Below, piece by piece: positions 44,370 through 52,416 of a stretch of 64,000 nt of DNA; position 1 is the stretch's first letter, and each line of letters starts with the position of its first letter. The notes beneath the pieces were generated by a model that was given only the letters and a program-made list of their open reading frames with translations, had not been told where the DNA came from and searched no databases. The position numbers and the translations under genes are program-made. The stretch spans positions 34,365 to 98,364 of the forward strand of contig JAYFQW010000002.1 in assembly GCA_034926675.1 (NCBI GenBank), in the 5' to 3' direction. The DNA is from Clostridia bacterium (lineage in GTDB: Bacteria > Bacillota > DTU025).

Positions 44370-44388
44370 AGGCAACACCCCCGAAAGA

Positions 44389-44907
44389 TCAATAGCTCTC
44401 CACCCCGCCGCGCCCGAACGCACGGAGTTGCAGGAGGGAAATCCCCATCACGATGAAGAACAGGACGTACGCCATGGCAGACGCGCGTCCCATCTTCATG
44501 TACTCGAACGCAGTCTGATACATGTGCACCACCAGGGTCATCGTGCTGTTGACAGGGCCGCCGGCCTTGCCGAGAGTGGGAGCGGTCATGGCCACGATGA
44601 AGTCGAATACCTGCCAGGCTACGATCGTGTCGGTCACGAACACGAAGAGCAAGGCGATACTCAGAGGCACGCTCGTGACCACGAACACCAGGGTGTTCAG
44701 CAGTGTCTTCAGGAATACCGGATCCTCTCGGAATATGTGGGCGTAGTTGCCGAGCCCAACTGACTCCGCCCTAAATGGCGGAGTAAGCATGTTCCACTCG
44801 CGAAAGCTCAGATACAGGGAGCTAATAACCGGGAATATGAGGAACACGGCATAGAAGATCAGAGTAGGCAGGAGAAAGAGCCATGCCGCCTTTGTGCGTG
44901 ATCTCAC
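44389..44907 (-). pseudogene. MalF-type ABC permease with internal deletion
   Basis: Only 172 residues against about 290-310 for the family. The N-terminal part (WLFLLPTLIFYAVFLIFPVI through NTLVFVVTSVPLSIALLFVF) and the C-terminal part (VAWQVFDFIVAMTAP, then STMTLVVHMYQTAFEYMKMG) are both well conserved, but about 120 codons between residues 90 and 93 are missing in frame. The lost part holds three or so membrane helices and the EAA loop that contacts the ATPase. GTG 44907 follows AGAGGTGG, so translation signals are intact. Without the EAA loop the subunit should not couple to ATP hydrolysis. A recent deletion or an assembly error is likely. Confidence 0.75.
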
Positions 44908-44963
44908 GTGGCGCCACCTCTCATTTCAGGAGCTCAGATCATCCTCGAATCCCCGAGAGGGGG

Positions 44964-45004
44964 CCAGCGGCCGCCTGATGGATTTGGAGCGCCTCGGCCG
45001 CTGG
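44964..45004 (-). promoter_or_regulatory. 10-bp hairpin between binding-protein gene and permease gene
   Basis: CCAGCGGCCG (44964-44973) and CGGCCGCTGG (44995-45004) pair perfectly around a 21-base loop, 20 bp after the binding-protein stop. No T-tract follows. Probably stabilises the upstream mRNA or attenuates downstream expression. Confidence 0.6.
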
Positions 45005-45023
45005 TCGTCTGGTCGTTCGAGCA

Positions 45024-46292
45024 TCACTTGTAGTACTTGGCCAGGATGGAGTTGATCTGTGCTGCTGCAGAGTCGAGAGCCGACTTAGCGTCTTTCTTCC
45101 CATACCAGGCCGCCATGATCTCGTTCATGAGTATGATCTTGATCTCCGCGCCCTGCGCCACATTGGGCTCAGCAATGGAGTTCTTCAGTTCTTGCACGAA
45201 GGTGGATGTGTACTGGTCATTCAGTTCCTTCGGGTGATTCTCTAGGTCGATCTTCCGGCTTGGCATGGCTCCCACGCCCTGAACCAGATAATCACCCATG
45301 CGAGTGGTCTGATTCGGCCCCTGTACCTGGGCCGTCATCCAGGTGAGGAAATCCCAGGCTTCCTTCTTGTGCTGGCTGTCCTTCCCCACCCCGGCGAACC
45401 ATGTGTAAAGGGCGGTTGCGGGCTTCTTCATCACGGGAATCGGGGCAACGCCCACGTCGGAATAGCGCTCACCCATCGTCGTCTTGAGGTTATTCTCATC
45501 CCAAGGCGCCATTATCATCATGGCTATGTTGCCGTTCGGGAAATCCCAAACGCTCCCGTTCACATCGCTGCCTTTCTCTCGGAACAGCCTCAGTTGGGCT
45601 TCGAGCGCCTGCACGCCCTCTGGGGAGTTAAACAGGGCCTTCTTGAAGTCGGCGCTGAGGAATTCCCCACCGTTCGACCAGAGCATGGCCAGGAACGGGT
45701 GGACCACCGCCGACTCCCATCCCGCCAGGAACGTGAACCCGTACTGCCTTATATTCCCCTTGCCGTCGAACTTGGTAAGCTTCTTGGCCATCTCCACTAG
45801 CTGATCCCATGTCTTCGGGGGCTCGGTGAACCCGCCTTCCTTGAGGAGCCGCTTGTTGTACACCAGGCAGTAGTTGTCTATCTCAGTCGGGATGCCCCGG
45901 ATCTCGCCGTCAACCGTTGCGCCGTTCACAGCCACCGGCACGTAGTTCTTTCGAACGTCCTCCCTGATAGCTGCCGGAGGAGTGTCGAGTATCCCGGAGC
46001 GTACAAGCTCAACGCCCCATAGGGAGTACACATGGTATATGTCGGACGGCCGTCCGGAAACTGCGTCTATCTGTATCTTCTTCAGGTAGTCCTCAAAGGG
46101 CGTGACTTCCTTTGCAATCTCGATTTCGGGATGGAGCCTCTCATAGAGCTCTATGTATTGGTCAAGCCCTTCACGGTTGAAGTCAGTGTGGATGGACATG
46201 ACAAGCTTGATCCTCTCACCGGCGAACACCGACGGAACGCATGTCGCCAGGAACATTAGGGAAACGAGAATGACGCTCAGCCATCTCTTCAC
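45024..46292 (-). CDS. Carbohydrate ABC transporter substrate-binding protein
   Basis: About 422 residues, family-1 binding protein. GTG 46292 follows GGGGG at ten bases and starts a signal peptide (VKRWLSVILVSLMFLATC, cleavage near VFA-GE); the LATC sequence is a poor lipobox. Later features such as FLAGWESAVVHPFLAMLWSN and the C-terminal AQINSILAKYYK fit sugar binders. Encoded between the GntR regulator and the permeases. Confidence 0.9.
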   Translation of the reverse strand: MKRWLSVILVSLMFLATCVPSVFAGERIKLVMSIHTDFNREGLDQYIELYERLHPEIEIAKEVTPFEDYLKKIQIDAVSGRPSDIYHVYSLWGVELVRSGILDTPPAAIREDVRKNYVPVAVNGATVDGEIRGIPTEIDNYCLVYNKRLLKEGGFTEPPKTWDQLVEMAKKLTKFDGKGNIRQYGFTFLAGWESAVVHPFLAMLWSNGGEFLSADFKKALFNSPEGVQALEAQLRLFREKGSDVNGSVWDFPNGNIAMMIMAPWDENNLKTTMGERYSDVGVAPIPVMKKPATALYTWFAGVGKDSQHKKEAWDFLTWMTAQVQGPNQTTRMGDYLVQGVGAMPSRKIDLENHPKELNDQYTSTFVQELKNSIAEPNVAQGAEIKIILMNEIMAAWYGKKDAKSALDSAAAQINSILAKYYK

Positions 46293-46435
46293 TACTTGGC
46301 GCCCCCAATCAAATTGTGGTTCACTCACCCAATTACACTCCGACAGGGCATTTTCAGGCGCCGGCGCTTGCCGCTCCTCCACATCACCCCCACGGTCACC
46401 ATGACCTCGAGCTTCTCGGAACCGCCACCATATCC

Positions 46436-47185
46436 CTACATATCAGGCGCTTGGAGTTCGACATCTAGGACGTACTTGTCGCCGCGCAGGATCGATTCTA
46501 CGTATTCCACCGGGCGATTGTCTGGCAGATACGCAAGCCTCTTGACGGCGAACGCCGGAGAGCCCTCCGGCACGTCCAGAATTCCGGCTTCCGGCTCGCT
46601 CACACTCACCGCGCAGTATGATTCCTTCCCACGGAACGGGCAGAGCTCGAAATCCTCTGCGAGTATCCTGTACAGAGATCCTTCCAGCATATCGCCCTTC
46701 TCCGCAAGGGTGGGCGCCAGTGCAAGTGGAACATATGAGGTTTGGACTGCAAGAGCCCCCCCATCGGCTATCCTAAGACGCCGGATCAGTGTCACCTCGT
46801 CGCCTTCGCGTATGCCCAGAGCCTCGGCCACCATCCGCCTAGCTGGCACGACATCGATCTCCAGCACAGTGGTTGATGGCGCCATGCCCTTCTGCAGCAT
46901 CTCGTCGTTGAAGCTGATCAGCCTGTTGAGCTTCCTATTGACCTTTGGCTGGCACACGAAAGTGCCCTTGCCTTGTATCCTGTAGAGCGCGCCCTCTGAA
47001 ACGAGCTTCTTCACGGCCTGCTTCACGGTGATGCTGCTGACCGCGAAATTCCGGCTCAGTTCAGCCTCGGTAGGTATCTGATTGCCCGGAAGGTAGGCGC
47101 CGTTCTCGATGCGTTCACGCAGGGCGTCATATATCTGGCAGTACAGCGGTATCCTGCTCTCCCGCGACATAGTTGTAACCATCAT
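46436..47185 (-). CDS. GntR family regulator, HutC/UTRA subfamily
   Basis: About 249 residues: winged helix (IYDALRERIENGAYLPGNQI, then FAVSSITVKQAVKKLVSEG) and UTRA effector domain from about 95. GGAGG precedes a run of ATG codons; 47185 has the best spacing. It heads a cluster of ABC importer, ROK kinase and SIS protein, the usual arrangement for NagR-like repressors that sense amino-sugar phosphates. Effector is inferred. Confidence 0.92.
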   Translation of the reverse strand: MMVTTMSRESRIPLYCQIYDALRERIENGAYLPGNQIPTEAELSRNFAVSSITVKQAVKKLVSEGALYRIQGKGTFVCQPKVNRKLNRLISFNDEMLQKGMAPSTTVLEIDVVPARRMVAEALGIREGDEVTLIRRLRIADGGALAVQTSYVPLALAPTLAEKGDMLEGSLYRILAEDFELCPFRGKESYCAVSVSEPEAGILDVPEGSPAFAVKRLAYLPDNRPVEYVESILRGDKYVLDVELQAPDM

Positions 47186-47222
47186 GATCATCCTCCGAAA
47201 GCTCATGCAGTGCCTCATACCT

Positions 47223-47243
47223 TATATCGATATAATATTATAT
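47223..47243. promoter_or_regulatory. Overlapping palindromes upstream of GntR/UTRA gene
   Basis: TATATCGATATA (47223-47234) and ATATAATATTATAT (47230-47243) are perfect palindromes that overlap in an otherwise GC-rich region, 38-58 bp before the GntR start. They may combine a -10 region with an autoregulatory operator. Confidence 0.5.
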
Positions 47244-47418
47244 TCTATATGGATACGGGTTTCCCTTCTTTGAGTGAGACATGTGGGCCTTGAAATTCGC
47301 CGCCGCCCTGAGATCTCCTGCCGAGAGTCGGGGCGCACGGCGGTGGAGCGCACGGCGGCGAGGCGGCGCGGAGCCGTGGGGTCGTGGGGCATGCGCCGTC
47401 TCCGATCATGCCAGCCAT

Positions 47419-48570
47419 CTACTTGGTAGGCCGATCCTTCAATGCGCTCTCCAGCACGTCCGCGACGTAGTCGATCTCATCCGATGAGAGGCTGTTATGG
47501 AACGGTATCGCGACGCTGGTGCGGCCTGCTTCTTCTGTTGCCGGGAACTCGCCGCCTTCATACCCAAACATGTCCCTATAGAAAGGCTGCAGGTGGATGG
47601 GTGTGAAGTATGGCCGGCAGCCAATCTCCGCCTTCTGGAACCGCTCCATGACGTGGTTTCTGACTCTCTCCTGCATCACGTGGGTTCTCTCGTCCCACCC
47701 CACGCGTATGACATACACGAACCAGCTCATCCTGGTGACCTCCGGCGCAACATACGGCAAACGCACGCCCGGGATACCGGAGAGCCTCTCCTTGTACATG
47801 TCGGCCACCCGGGCCCTTCTGGTGACGATTTCTTCAATCCGCCTAAGCTGCGTGACACCGAGAGCAGCCGACATCTCATCCATGCGGTAGTTGAACCCCA
47901 GCCGCTCGTGGGCAAGCCACACCCCTGCCTCACCTCGCCCCTGATTGCGCATGCTGCGGCAGAGGAACGCCACGTGCTCATCGTCGGTCACGATCATGCC
48001 GCCTTCACCCGTGGTGATCTGCTTGTTAGGGTAGAAGGCGAACACGGCCGCGTCGGCGAAATCCGGCCCGCCAGCTCTCTTGCCCTTGTACTCCGAGCCC
48101 AACGACTCACAGGAGTCCTCTATGAAAACAAGGCCATGGCGGTTCGCCATATCGCGGATCACATCCAGCTTAGCCGGCTGGCCAAAGGCATCGACAGCGA
48201 GGATCGCCTTGGTCTTGGGCGTGATCGCAGCCTCGATCAGATCGGGGTTGATGTTGGCCGTGTCGGGCTCGATATCTACAAACACCGGCTTTGCCCGCTC
48301 ATACAGGATGCAGTTGCTAGACGCAATGAAGCTGAACGGGGTTGTGATCACCTCATCGCCATCGGCTATGCCGAACGAGCGAATAAGGAGGTGCAGGCCG
48401 CTCGTGCCGCTATTGACGGCTATTCCACACCGACGCTGAGTAAAGGACGCGCTTGATTCCTCAAATTCCACCAATTTCGGGCCAAGCGCGAGTGTGTACG
48501 ATCTCAAAACGTCATTGACTGCGCCGATGTCGCTTGCCGATAGATCGGGGCGTGCGAGATCAACTCTCAT
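47419..48570 (-). CDS. DegT/DnrJ/EryC1/StrS family PLP aminotransferase
   Basis: Transfers an amino group to a nucleotide-linked keto sugar, 383 residues. Motifs VNSGTSGLHLLIRS (substrate and PLP phosphate loop), VDAFGQPAKLD, EDSCESLGSEY, and the PLP lysine in FYPNKQITTGEGGM are all present, with RNQGR and the C-terminal PIHLQPFY region. ATG 48570 start. No sugar nucleotide genes are near, so it stands alone; perosamine or other amino-sugar synthesis for cell surface glycans is a typical role. Confidence 0.92.
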   Translation of the reverse strand: MRVDLARPDLSASDIGAVNDVLRSYTLALGPKLVEFEESSASFTQRRCGIAVNSGTSGLHLLIRSFGIADGDEVITTPFSFIASSNCILYERAKPVFVDIEPDTANINPDLIEAAITPKTKAILAVDAFGQPAKLDVIRDMANRHGLVFIEDSCESLGSEYKGKRAGGPDFADAAVFAFYPNKQITTGEGGMIVTDDEHVAFLCRSMRNQGRGEAGVWLAHERLGFNYRMDEMSAALGVTQLRRIEEIVTRRARVADMYKERLSGIPGVRLPYVAPEVTRMSWFVYVIRVGWDERTHVMQERVRNHVMERFQKAEIGCRPYFTPIHLQPFYRDMFGYEGGEFPATEEAGRTSVAIPFHNSLSSDEIDYVADVLESALKDRPTK

Positions 48571-48637
48571 TGATGTCCCTCCGAACGCGTTTTCATCTCA
48601 GGTGAATCACCTGCCTAGACATGAAACCTCGAGAAGA

Positions 48638-48694
48638 CCCTTGGCGCGCCCCCGCAGGCGTACCCGCAGGCCTACCCGCAGGCATGCCCAAGGG
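48638..48694. repeat. Three 12-bp tandem units inside a 7-bp inverted repeat
   Basis: CCCCCGCAGGCG (48649-48660), TACCCGCAGGCC (48661-48672), TACCCGCAGGCA (48673-48684), enclosed by CCCTTGG (48638-48644) and CCAAGGG (48688-48694). The element lies in the 300-bp gap between the DegT gene and the plus-strand ORF, about 70-125 bp upstream of the DegT start. No gene is visible in 48571-48870. Confidence 0.65.
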
Positions 48695-48870
48695 CCACTG
48701 TGCGCACTGTGGCAAGTGGGCATGTTGCCAACGTGCAGCAATGTAGATAGTATTATGCGTTGGCGCCACGATCACCTTCAATCCTGATAGATGTCACATG
48801 AATCTGGGGGCTTGTCACGGCGGGCGTCGGCAACTTGCCTTGCAGCAACACCAGAACAGGAGGCTGCAGT

Positions 48871-49290
48871 ATGTCCGCAGATGTGCGCGTGATGCGCCGA
48901 GACGAGCACTGCATCAGTACCTGGAGAAGCGGCGAAACGCCTATGATCAGCCATGGGCTAGCAACAGACTTCAACCTGATGCTGGCTGTAGGTTGGGCGG
49001 GACGTCTGACCCATATCGTCCTCGCGCCCGGAGAGCACCTTACTTGGCGACCGGAAGACACCGCGCAACGTGCCCTGGCCTACTGCTGGCAGGTGCAAGC
49101 TACATTCTCGCCGCCTAATGCATCAACGTGCAGCCTAGGAGCCGGAGATCTGCTGTGGGCGGCGCCCGACATAGCGCGTCTGGGGCCAAGTGAACTTCTC
49201 GATTGTCATTCATATAATGTCGACGAATCCAGCAATGAGACGAGCTCAATGTCGATGGAATCGACGTTGAGACACCCGCGATGTCGATGA
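48871..49290 (+). CDS. Small protein, possible compact HutD/Ves-like cupin
   Basis: A 139-residue frame with an excellent ribosome site, AGGAGG, nine bases before ATG 48871. The start (VRVMRRDEHCISTWRSGET) and middle (TDFNLMLAVGWAGRLTHIVL, then LGAGDLLWA) resemble the first strand and second cupin of HutD/Ves proteins with the intervening cupin missing. After about residue 105 the sequence turns serine-rich and reads through a repeat region, suggesting an acquired or frameshifted tail. It could be a decayed HutD gene. Family resemblance is weak and needs a profile search. Confidence 0.4.
   Translation: MSADVRVMRRDEHCISTWRSGETPMISHGLATDFNLMLAVGWAGRLTHIVLAPGEHLTWRPEDTAQRALAYCWQVQATFSPPNASTCSLGAGDLLWAAPDIARLGPSELLDCHSYNVDESSNETSSMSMESTLRHPRCR
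49246..49270. repeat. 11-bp inverted repeat in a TGTCGA/TTGA-rich region
   Basis: TCAATGTCGAT (49246-49256), GGA, ATCGACGTTGA (49260-49270), ten of eleven positions paired. Related direct copies flank it: ATGTCGACGAATCCAGCAATGA (about 49218) and ATGTCGATGAATCCGGCATTGA (about 49280). TCGACATTGAGC-like copies recur at 49515-49558. Looks like degenerated repeat DNA. Confidence 0.5.
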
Positions 49291-49403
49291 ATCCGGCATT
49301 GAAGCCATGCGAACGTGCGCCACGGCGAGATTGGAGGCAGGAAGCTTTCCCGGCGAGAGTTATGGCATAATGTGCCACAGGCCAGTCCGTGCTAGACGCA
49401 TTT

Positions 49404-49667
49404 TCAAGAATGGCCCGGGCGCGTCAGGGAATTCGCGCGAACCTCGACTGATGGAGCCGGACCGTGAATGTCTACGGAATGGACACTGACTCCACGGTCA
49501 ATGTCCAATTGAGTCGCATTGAGCGCGCGACACTGCTGGTTTGGTCGACATTGAGCGCCCGCGTTATCCGGAGAGTCACCCGCTCCGCTTGGAGACCCGC
49601 AGCACTCCTTATACCTCTTGCCGCTACCGCAGGGGCACGGTTGTTTCGACCTACCTTCACTTGCGGC
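49404..49667 (-). pseudogene. Remnant of a SEC-C metal-binding motif protein
   Basis: The minus strand encodes GRSKQPCPCGSGKRYKECCG (49596 to about 49655), a complete SEC-C zinc motif with CPCGSG and CCG. The frame is closed by a stop just upstream (49668-49670) and contains no start codon before the motif; downstream it runs on to 49404 through repeat-like sequence. It therefore seems the broken 3' end of a SEC-C protein such as SecA-like or YchJ-like genes. Otherwise 49291-49716 holds no gene. Confidence 0.5.
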
Positions 49668-49716
49668 CTAACTGCATCCAGCGGCCGTAGATGACACAGC
49701 AACCTGTCAGTCTGTG

Positions 49717-50502
49717 TCAGCACACTGTCACTTCTACGCCAGTGTCTCTCAGGCCGACGAGCGTCTCATCGCCAATGCCCTTATCAGTCAGGATCATGTC
49801 AAGGTCGGCGACACCGCACACAAAGGAAAGCCCGATCCTCTCGAACTTGGAGTGGTCGACCGCCAGGATCACGCGATGCCCAGCTCTCATCATAAGGCGC
49901 TTGATGGGGACTTCCTCCGGGTTGCTGTTCATGACGCCTTTAGCCGCGTCTACAGCATCGGCGCCCAGAAACACTTTGTCCACAGACAGCTGCCTCAGCA
50001 TCTCCTCTGCGTATGGTCCAACGGTAGAGAATATGCCTGGCCGAATGCTGCCGCCGATGAGAAGCACTGAGATAGACGGGGTTTTGCTCAGGCTCGTGGC
50101 GATCACCAGATCGTTGGTGACTACAGTGAGATCACGCTTGCTCCTGAGAAGGGCAGCTATCTGGAATGTGGTGGAACCGGAATCCAGCACAATGGTCTCG
50201 CCGTCTTCAACCATGCCTGCGGCGGTCAGTCCGATCCGTCGTTTCTCCTCCACATTCACCCGGGCCTTGATCTCGTACCCCGGCTCGGATGCGGTGCTCT
50301 CCCTGGCGGAGACGGCGCCTCCGTGGGCCTTGATCACCCTTCCCTGCGAGGCGAGGTACGCGATATCCCGCCGTATCGTCATCGTAGATACGTTCATCGT
50401 CTCGCTCAGATCGGCCACGGCCGCTGAGCCGTGTTCGCTAATGAGCTGCATTATCCTGCTACGCCGTTCCTCAGCAAGCATTGCGAATCGCCGCCTCGCC
50501 AT
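49717..50502 (-). CDS. DeoR family transcriptional regulator
   Basis: About 261 residues with an N-terminal helix-turn-helix (ERRSRIMQLISEHGSAAVAD, then MNVSTMTIRRDIAYLASQG) and the DeoR sugar-phosphate sensor domain (VLDSGSTTFQIAALL, VTNDL, LIGGSIRP, FLGADAVD). ATG 50502 follows GGAG and overlaps the phosphatase gene by 32 bp; ATG 50481 is an alternative. It closes the 13-gene sugar operon and likely represses its promoter, where GTTC repeats resembling DeoR-family sites lie at 63236-63260. Effector is probably a phosphorylated sugar. Confidence 0.92.
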   Translation of the reverse strand: MARRRFAMLAEERRSRIMQLISEHGSAAVADLSETMNVSTMTIRRDIAYLASQGRVIKAHGGAVSARESTASEPGYEIKARVNVEEKRRIGLTAAGMVEDGETIVLDSGSTTFQIAALLRSKRDLTVVTNDLVIATSLSKTPSISVLLIGGSIRPGIFSTVGPYAEEMLRQLSVDKVFLGADAVDAAKGVMNSNPEEVPIKRLMMRAGHRVILAVDHSKFERIGLSFVCGVADLDMILTDKGIGDETLVGLRDTGVEVTVC

Positions 50503-51379
50503 TACTACTCCGGATGGTCTTCTGGCTAGTATCAGGGCTGCAATTTCGACTGGCGCCCTGGCTGGCATCCTGAACAGTGCCCTGACCGGAAACCAAGTGC
50601 AGCATGCTTTGGTGAAGCACGCAATTGGCAGCCAGGACTTGCTTCCCGCCTACCCTGAAGGGGCCGCCGGCGAAGTTCGTCACAACGCCGCCCGCCTCCC
50701 CCACAATCACCGCCCCCGCTGCCATGTCCCACGGGGCAAGACCAGGCTCCCAGTACGCATCGAATCTTCCGCACGCAACATACGCAAGATCCAGGGAGGC
50801 CACACCGAATCTGCGGACCTCCTGAACTAATGGGATGACACGAGCGAATACGTCCATATTGTTGTTTCGGCAGTCCGCCATGTCGTAGGGAAAACCCGTA
50901 GCTACTAGCGCTTGAGCCATGGCTGACGTTGACGACACGTGTATTCTACTGCCGTTTAGGAACGCGCCGCGCCCCGAAGCCGCACTGTAGAGCTCCCCTG
51001 ACACAGGTGAGTATACCACGCCCACTGCCGGCAAACCATCAACGAACAGGCCTATCGATACCGCGAAGAACGGCAGCCCGTGGGCGTAGTTGGTGGTTCC
51101 GTCCAGGGGATCGATGAACCACTCACACACCGCTCCGGGCCCCTGTCCCTCAATTTGCCCCTGCTCCTCGGCACAGATGGAATGGCTCGGAAACTCCGAC
51201 CGTATGGCCAACAGTATGAGGCCTTCCGAGGCCTTGTCGGCGTCGGTCACCATATCTCGTTCACCCTTGAACTGCACAGTCCGGCGAGTCCCGATCATCG
51301 CTGTGAGCAGGTCTCCAGCGCTTCGGGCCGCGTCGCGTGCGACGTCGAGTGCTTTGCCCAGTGTTCTTTCGTCGATCAA
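50471..51379 (-). CDS. Inositol monophosphatase family sugar phosphatase
   Basis: Mg2+-dependent phosphatase of the IMPase fold, 302 residues from TTG 51379. Metal ligands are seen in CAEEQG, IDPLDGTTNYAHG and WEPGLAPWDMAAG. The last 40 residues are polar and not family-like and overlap the next gene. In this operon it may dephosphorylate a polyol or sugar phosphate; alternatives are histidinol phosphatase or NADP phosphatase. Confidence 0.9.
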   Translation of the reverse strand: MIDERTLGKALDVARDAARSAGDLLTAMIGTRRTVQFKGERDMVTDADKASEGLILLAIRSEFPSHSICAEEQGQIEGQGPGAVCEWFIDPLDGTTNYAHGLPFFAVSIGLFVDGLPAVGVVYSPVSGELYSAASGRGAFLNGSRIHVSSTSAMAQALVATGFPYDMADCRNNNMDVFARVIPLVQEVRRFGVASLDLAYVACGRFDAYWEPGLAPWDMAAGAVIVGEAGGVVTNFAGGPFRVGGKQVLAANCVLHQSMLHLVSGQGTVQDASQGASRNCSPDTSQKTIRSSNGEAAIRNAC

Positions 51380-51407
51380 ACCTGTCTCACCTGCCTCTGC
51401 GCCGCCA

Positions 51408-52301
51408 TCAGGCGTCCTGCTGACGCAGCATTGTCCTAAAAAGCACCACTACTATGCCCAGCACCACCAGAAGAAGCACCCACGACAACGCTGCAGCTTC
51501 AGCCAGGTTCAAGCCCGTGAATGTGCGCTTGTAAATGTAGTAGCTTATCACATCAGTAGCCACGCCAGGTCCGCCCTTAGTCATCACGTAGATCAGATCG
51601 TAGGTCCGGAAGGCAAATATGAGACGTATGAGGAGCGCTGTGACGATTACTGGGGACATCAGGGGAATCGTGATGCGGAACAGCGTCTGCACCGGACTAG
51701 CGCCATCTATCTTCGCAGCCTCGAACGGCTCCTTCGGAAGCGACACCAAGCCGGCTAGAAGCACCAGAATCATGAACGACACCTGTTGCCATATGTCTAC
51801 CATCAGAATCGACCATATCGCCCCTCTTGGAGATCCGAGCCAGTCTATGGGGCGCCATCCCATAGCGGATATCAGGTAGTTCACAATACCCAGATCAGCG
51901 TGGAGAAGCATCTTCCATATGAGCCCTACTGCCACAGGAGACATGACCATTGGAATAGTAAGTATGGTATAGAAGACCGCTTTGAACTTGATATCGCGGC
52001 TCAGGAGCAGCGCAATCGAGAACCCCAGGACAGATTCGAGGGTGACCACAAAAAGCGCGAACTTGATAGTAACCCACAGCGAGTTCCAGAAGTACTCGTT
52101 GCTGAGGGCGCTCACGTAGTTCCTGATCCCCGCGAATGAGCCAAGCCGCGGCGATATGAACGTATAGTTCGAAAAACTGACAATAAGCGAAAACAGCAGC
52201 GGCACGGCGACAACTGCAGTAAGGATGATTAGCGTTGGAAGTATAAACGTCAATCCCCTGAGCCTAATCTGCCGCGCTCGATAGCTTCTGTAAGTGTTCA
52301 T
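51408..52301 (-). CDS. Carbohydrate ABC transporter permease, MalF type
   Basis: About 297 residues, six predicted membrane segments, EAA loop PFEAAKIDGASPVQTLFRIT. GGAGG lies 12 bases before ATG 52301 (a GTG three bases earlier is also possible). It is downstream of the binding-protein gene, while its MalG partner is upstream, an unusual order. Confidence 0.92.
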   Translation of the reverse strand: MNTYRSYRARQIRLRGLTFILPTLIILTAVVAVPLLFSLIVSFSNYTFISPRLGSFAGIRNYVSALSNEYFWNSLWVTIKFALFVVTLESVLGFSIALLLSRDIKFKAVFYTILTIPMVMSPVAVGLIWKMLLHADLGIVNYLISAMGWRPIDWLGSPRGAIWSILMVDIWQQVSFMILVLLAGLVSLPKEPFEAAKIDGASPVQTLFRITIPLMSPVIVTALLIRLIFAFRTYDLIYVMTKGGPGVATDVISYYIYKRTFTGLNLAEAAALSWVLLLVVLGIVVVLFRTMLRQQDA

Positions 52302-52348
52302 CACCGCAAGCAGCCTCCGCAATAGATTGAGTGTCGACCAGTTTGTGG

Positions 52349-52378
52349 GCGGGGAGCCGGCTGTGCGCCGACCCCCGC
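52349..52378 (-). promoter_or_regulatory. Hairpin between binding-protein gene and permease gene
   Basis: GCGGGGAGCCGGC and GCCGACCCCCGC pair with small mismatches around a 5-base loop. It lies 38 bp after the binding-protein stop. No T-tract follows. Confidence 0.5.
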
Positions 52379-52416
52379 TCCTGATCGCCCGCGTGTTCTG
52401 GACTATGTACTGTGCG

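Noticed and set aside
47497..48456. 319-codon plus-strand frame opposite the DegT gene
   Set aside because: Antisense shadow; the PLP motifs are on the minus strand.
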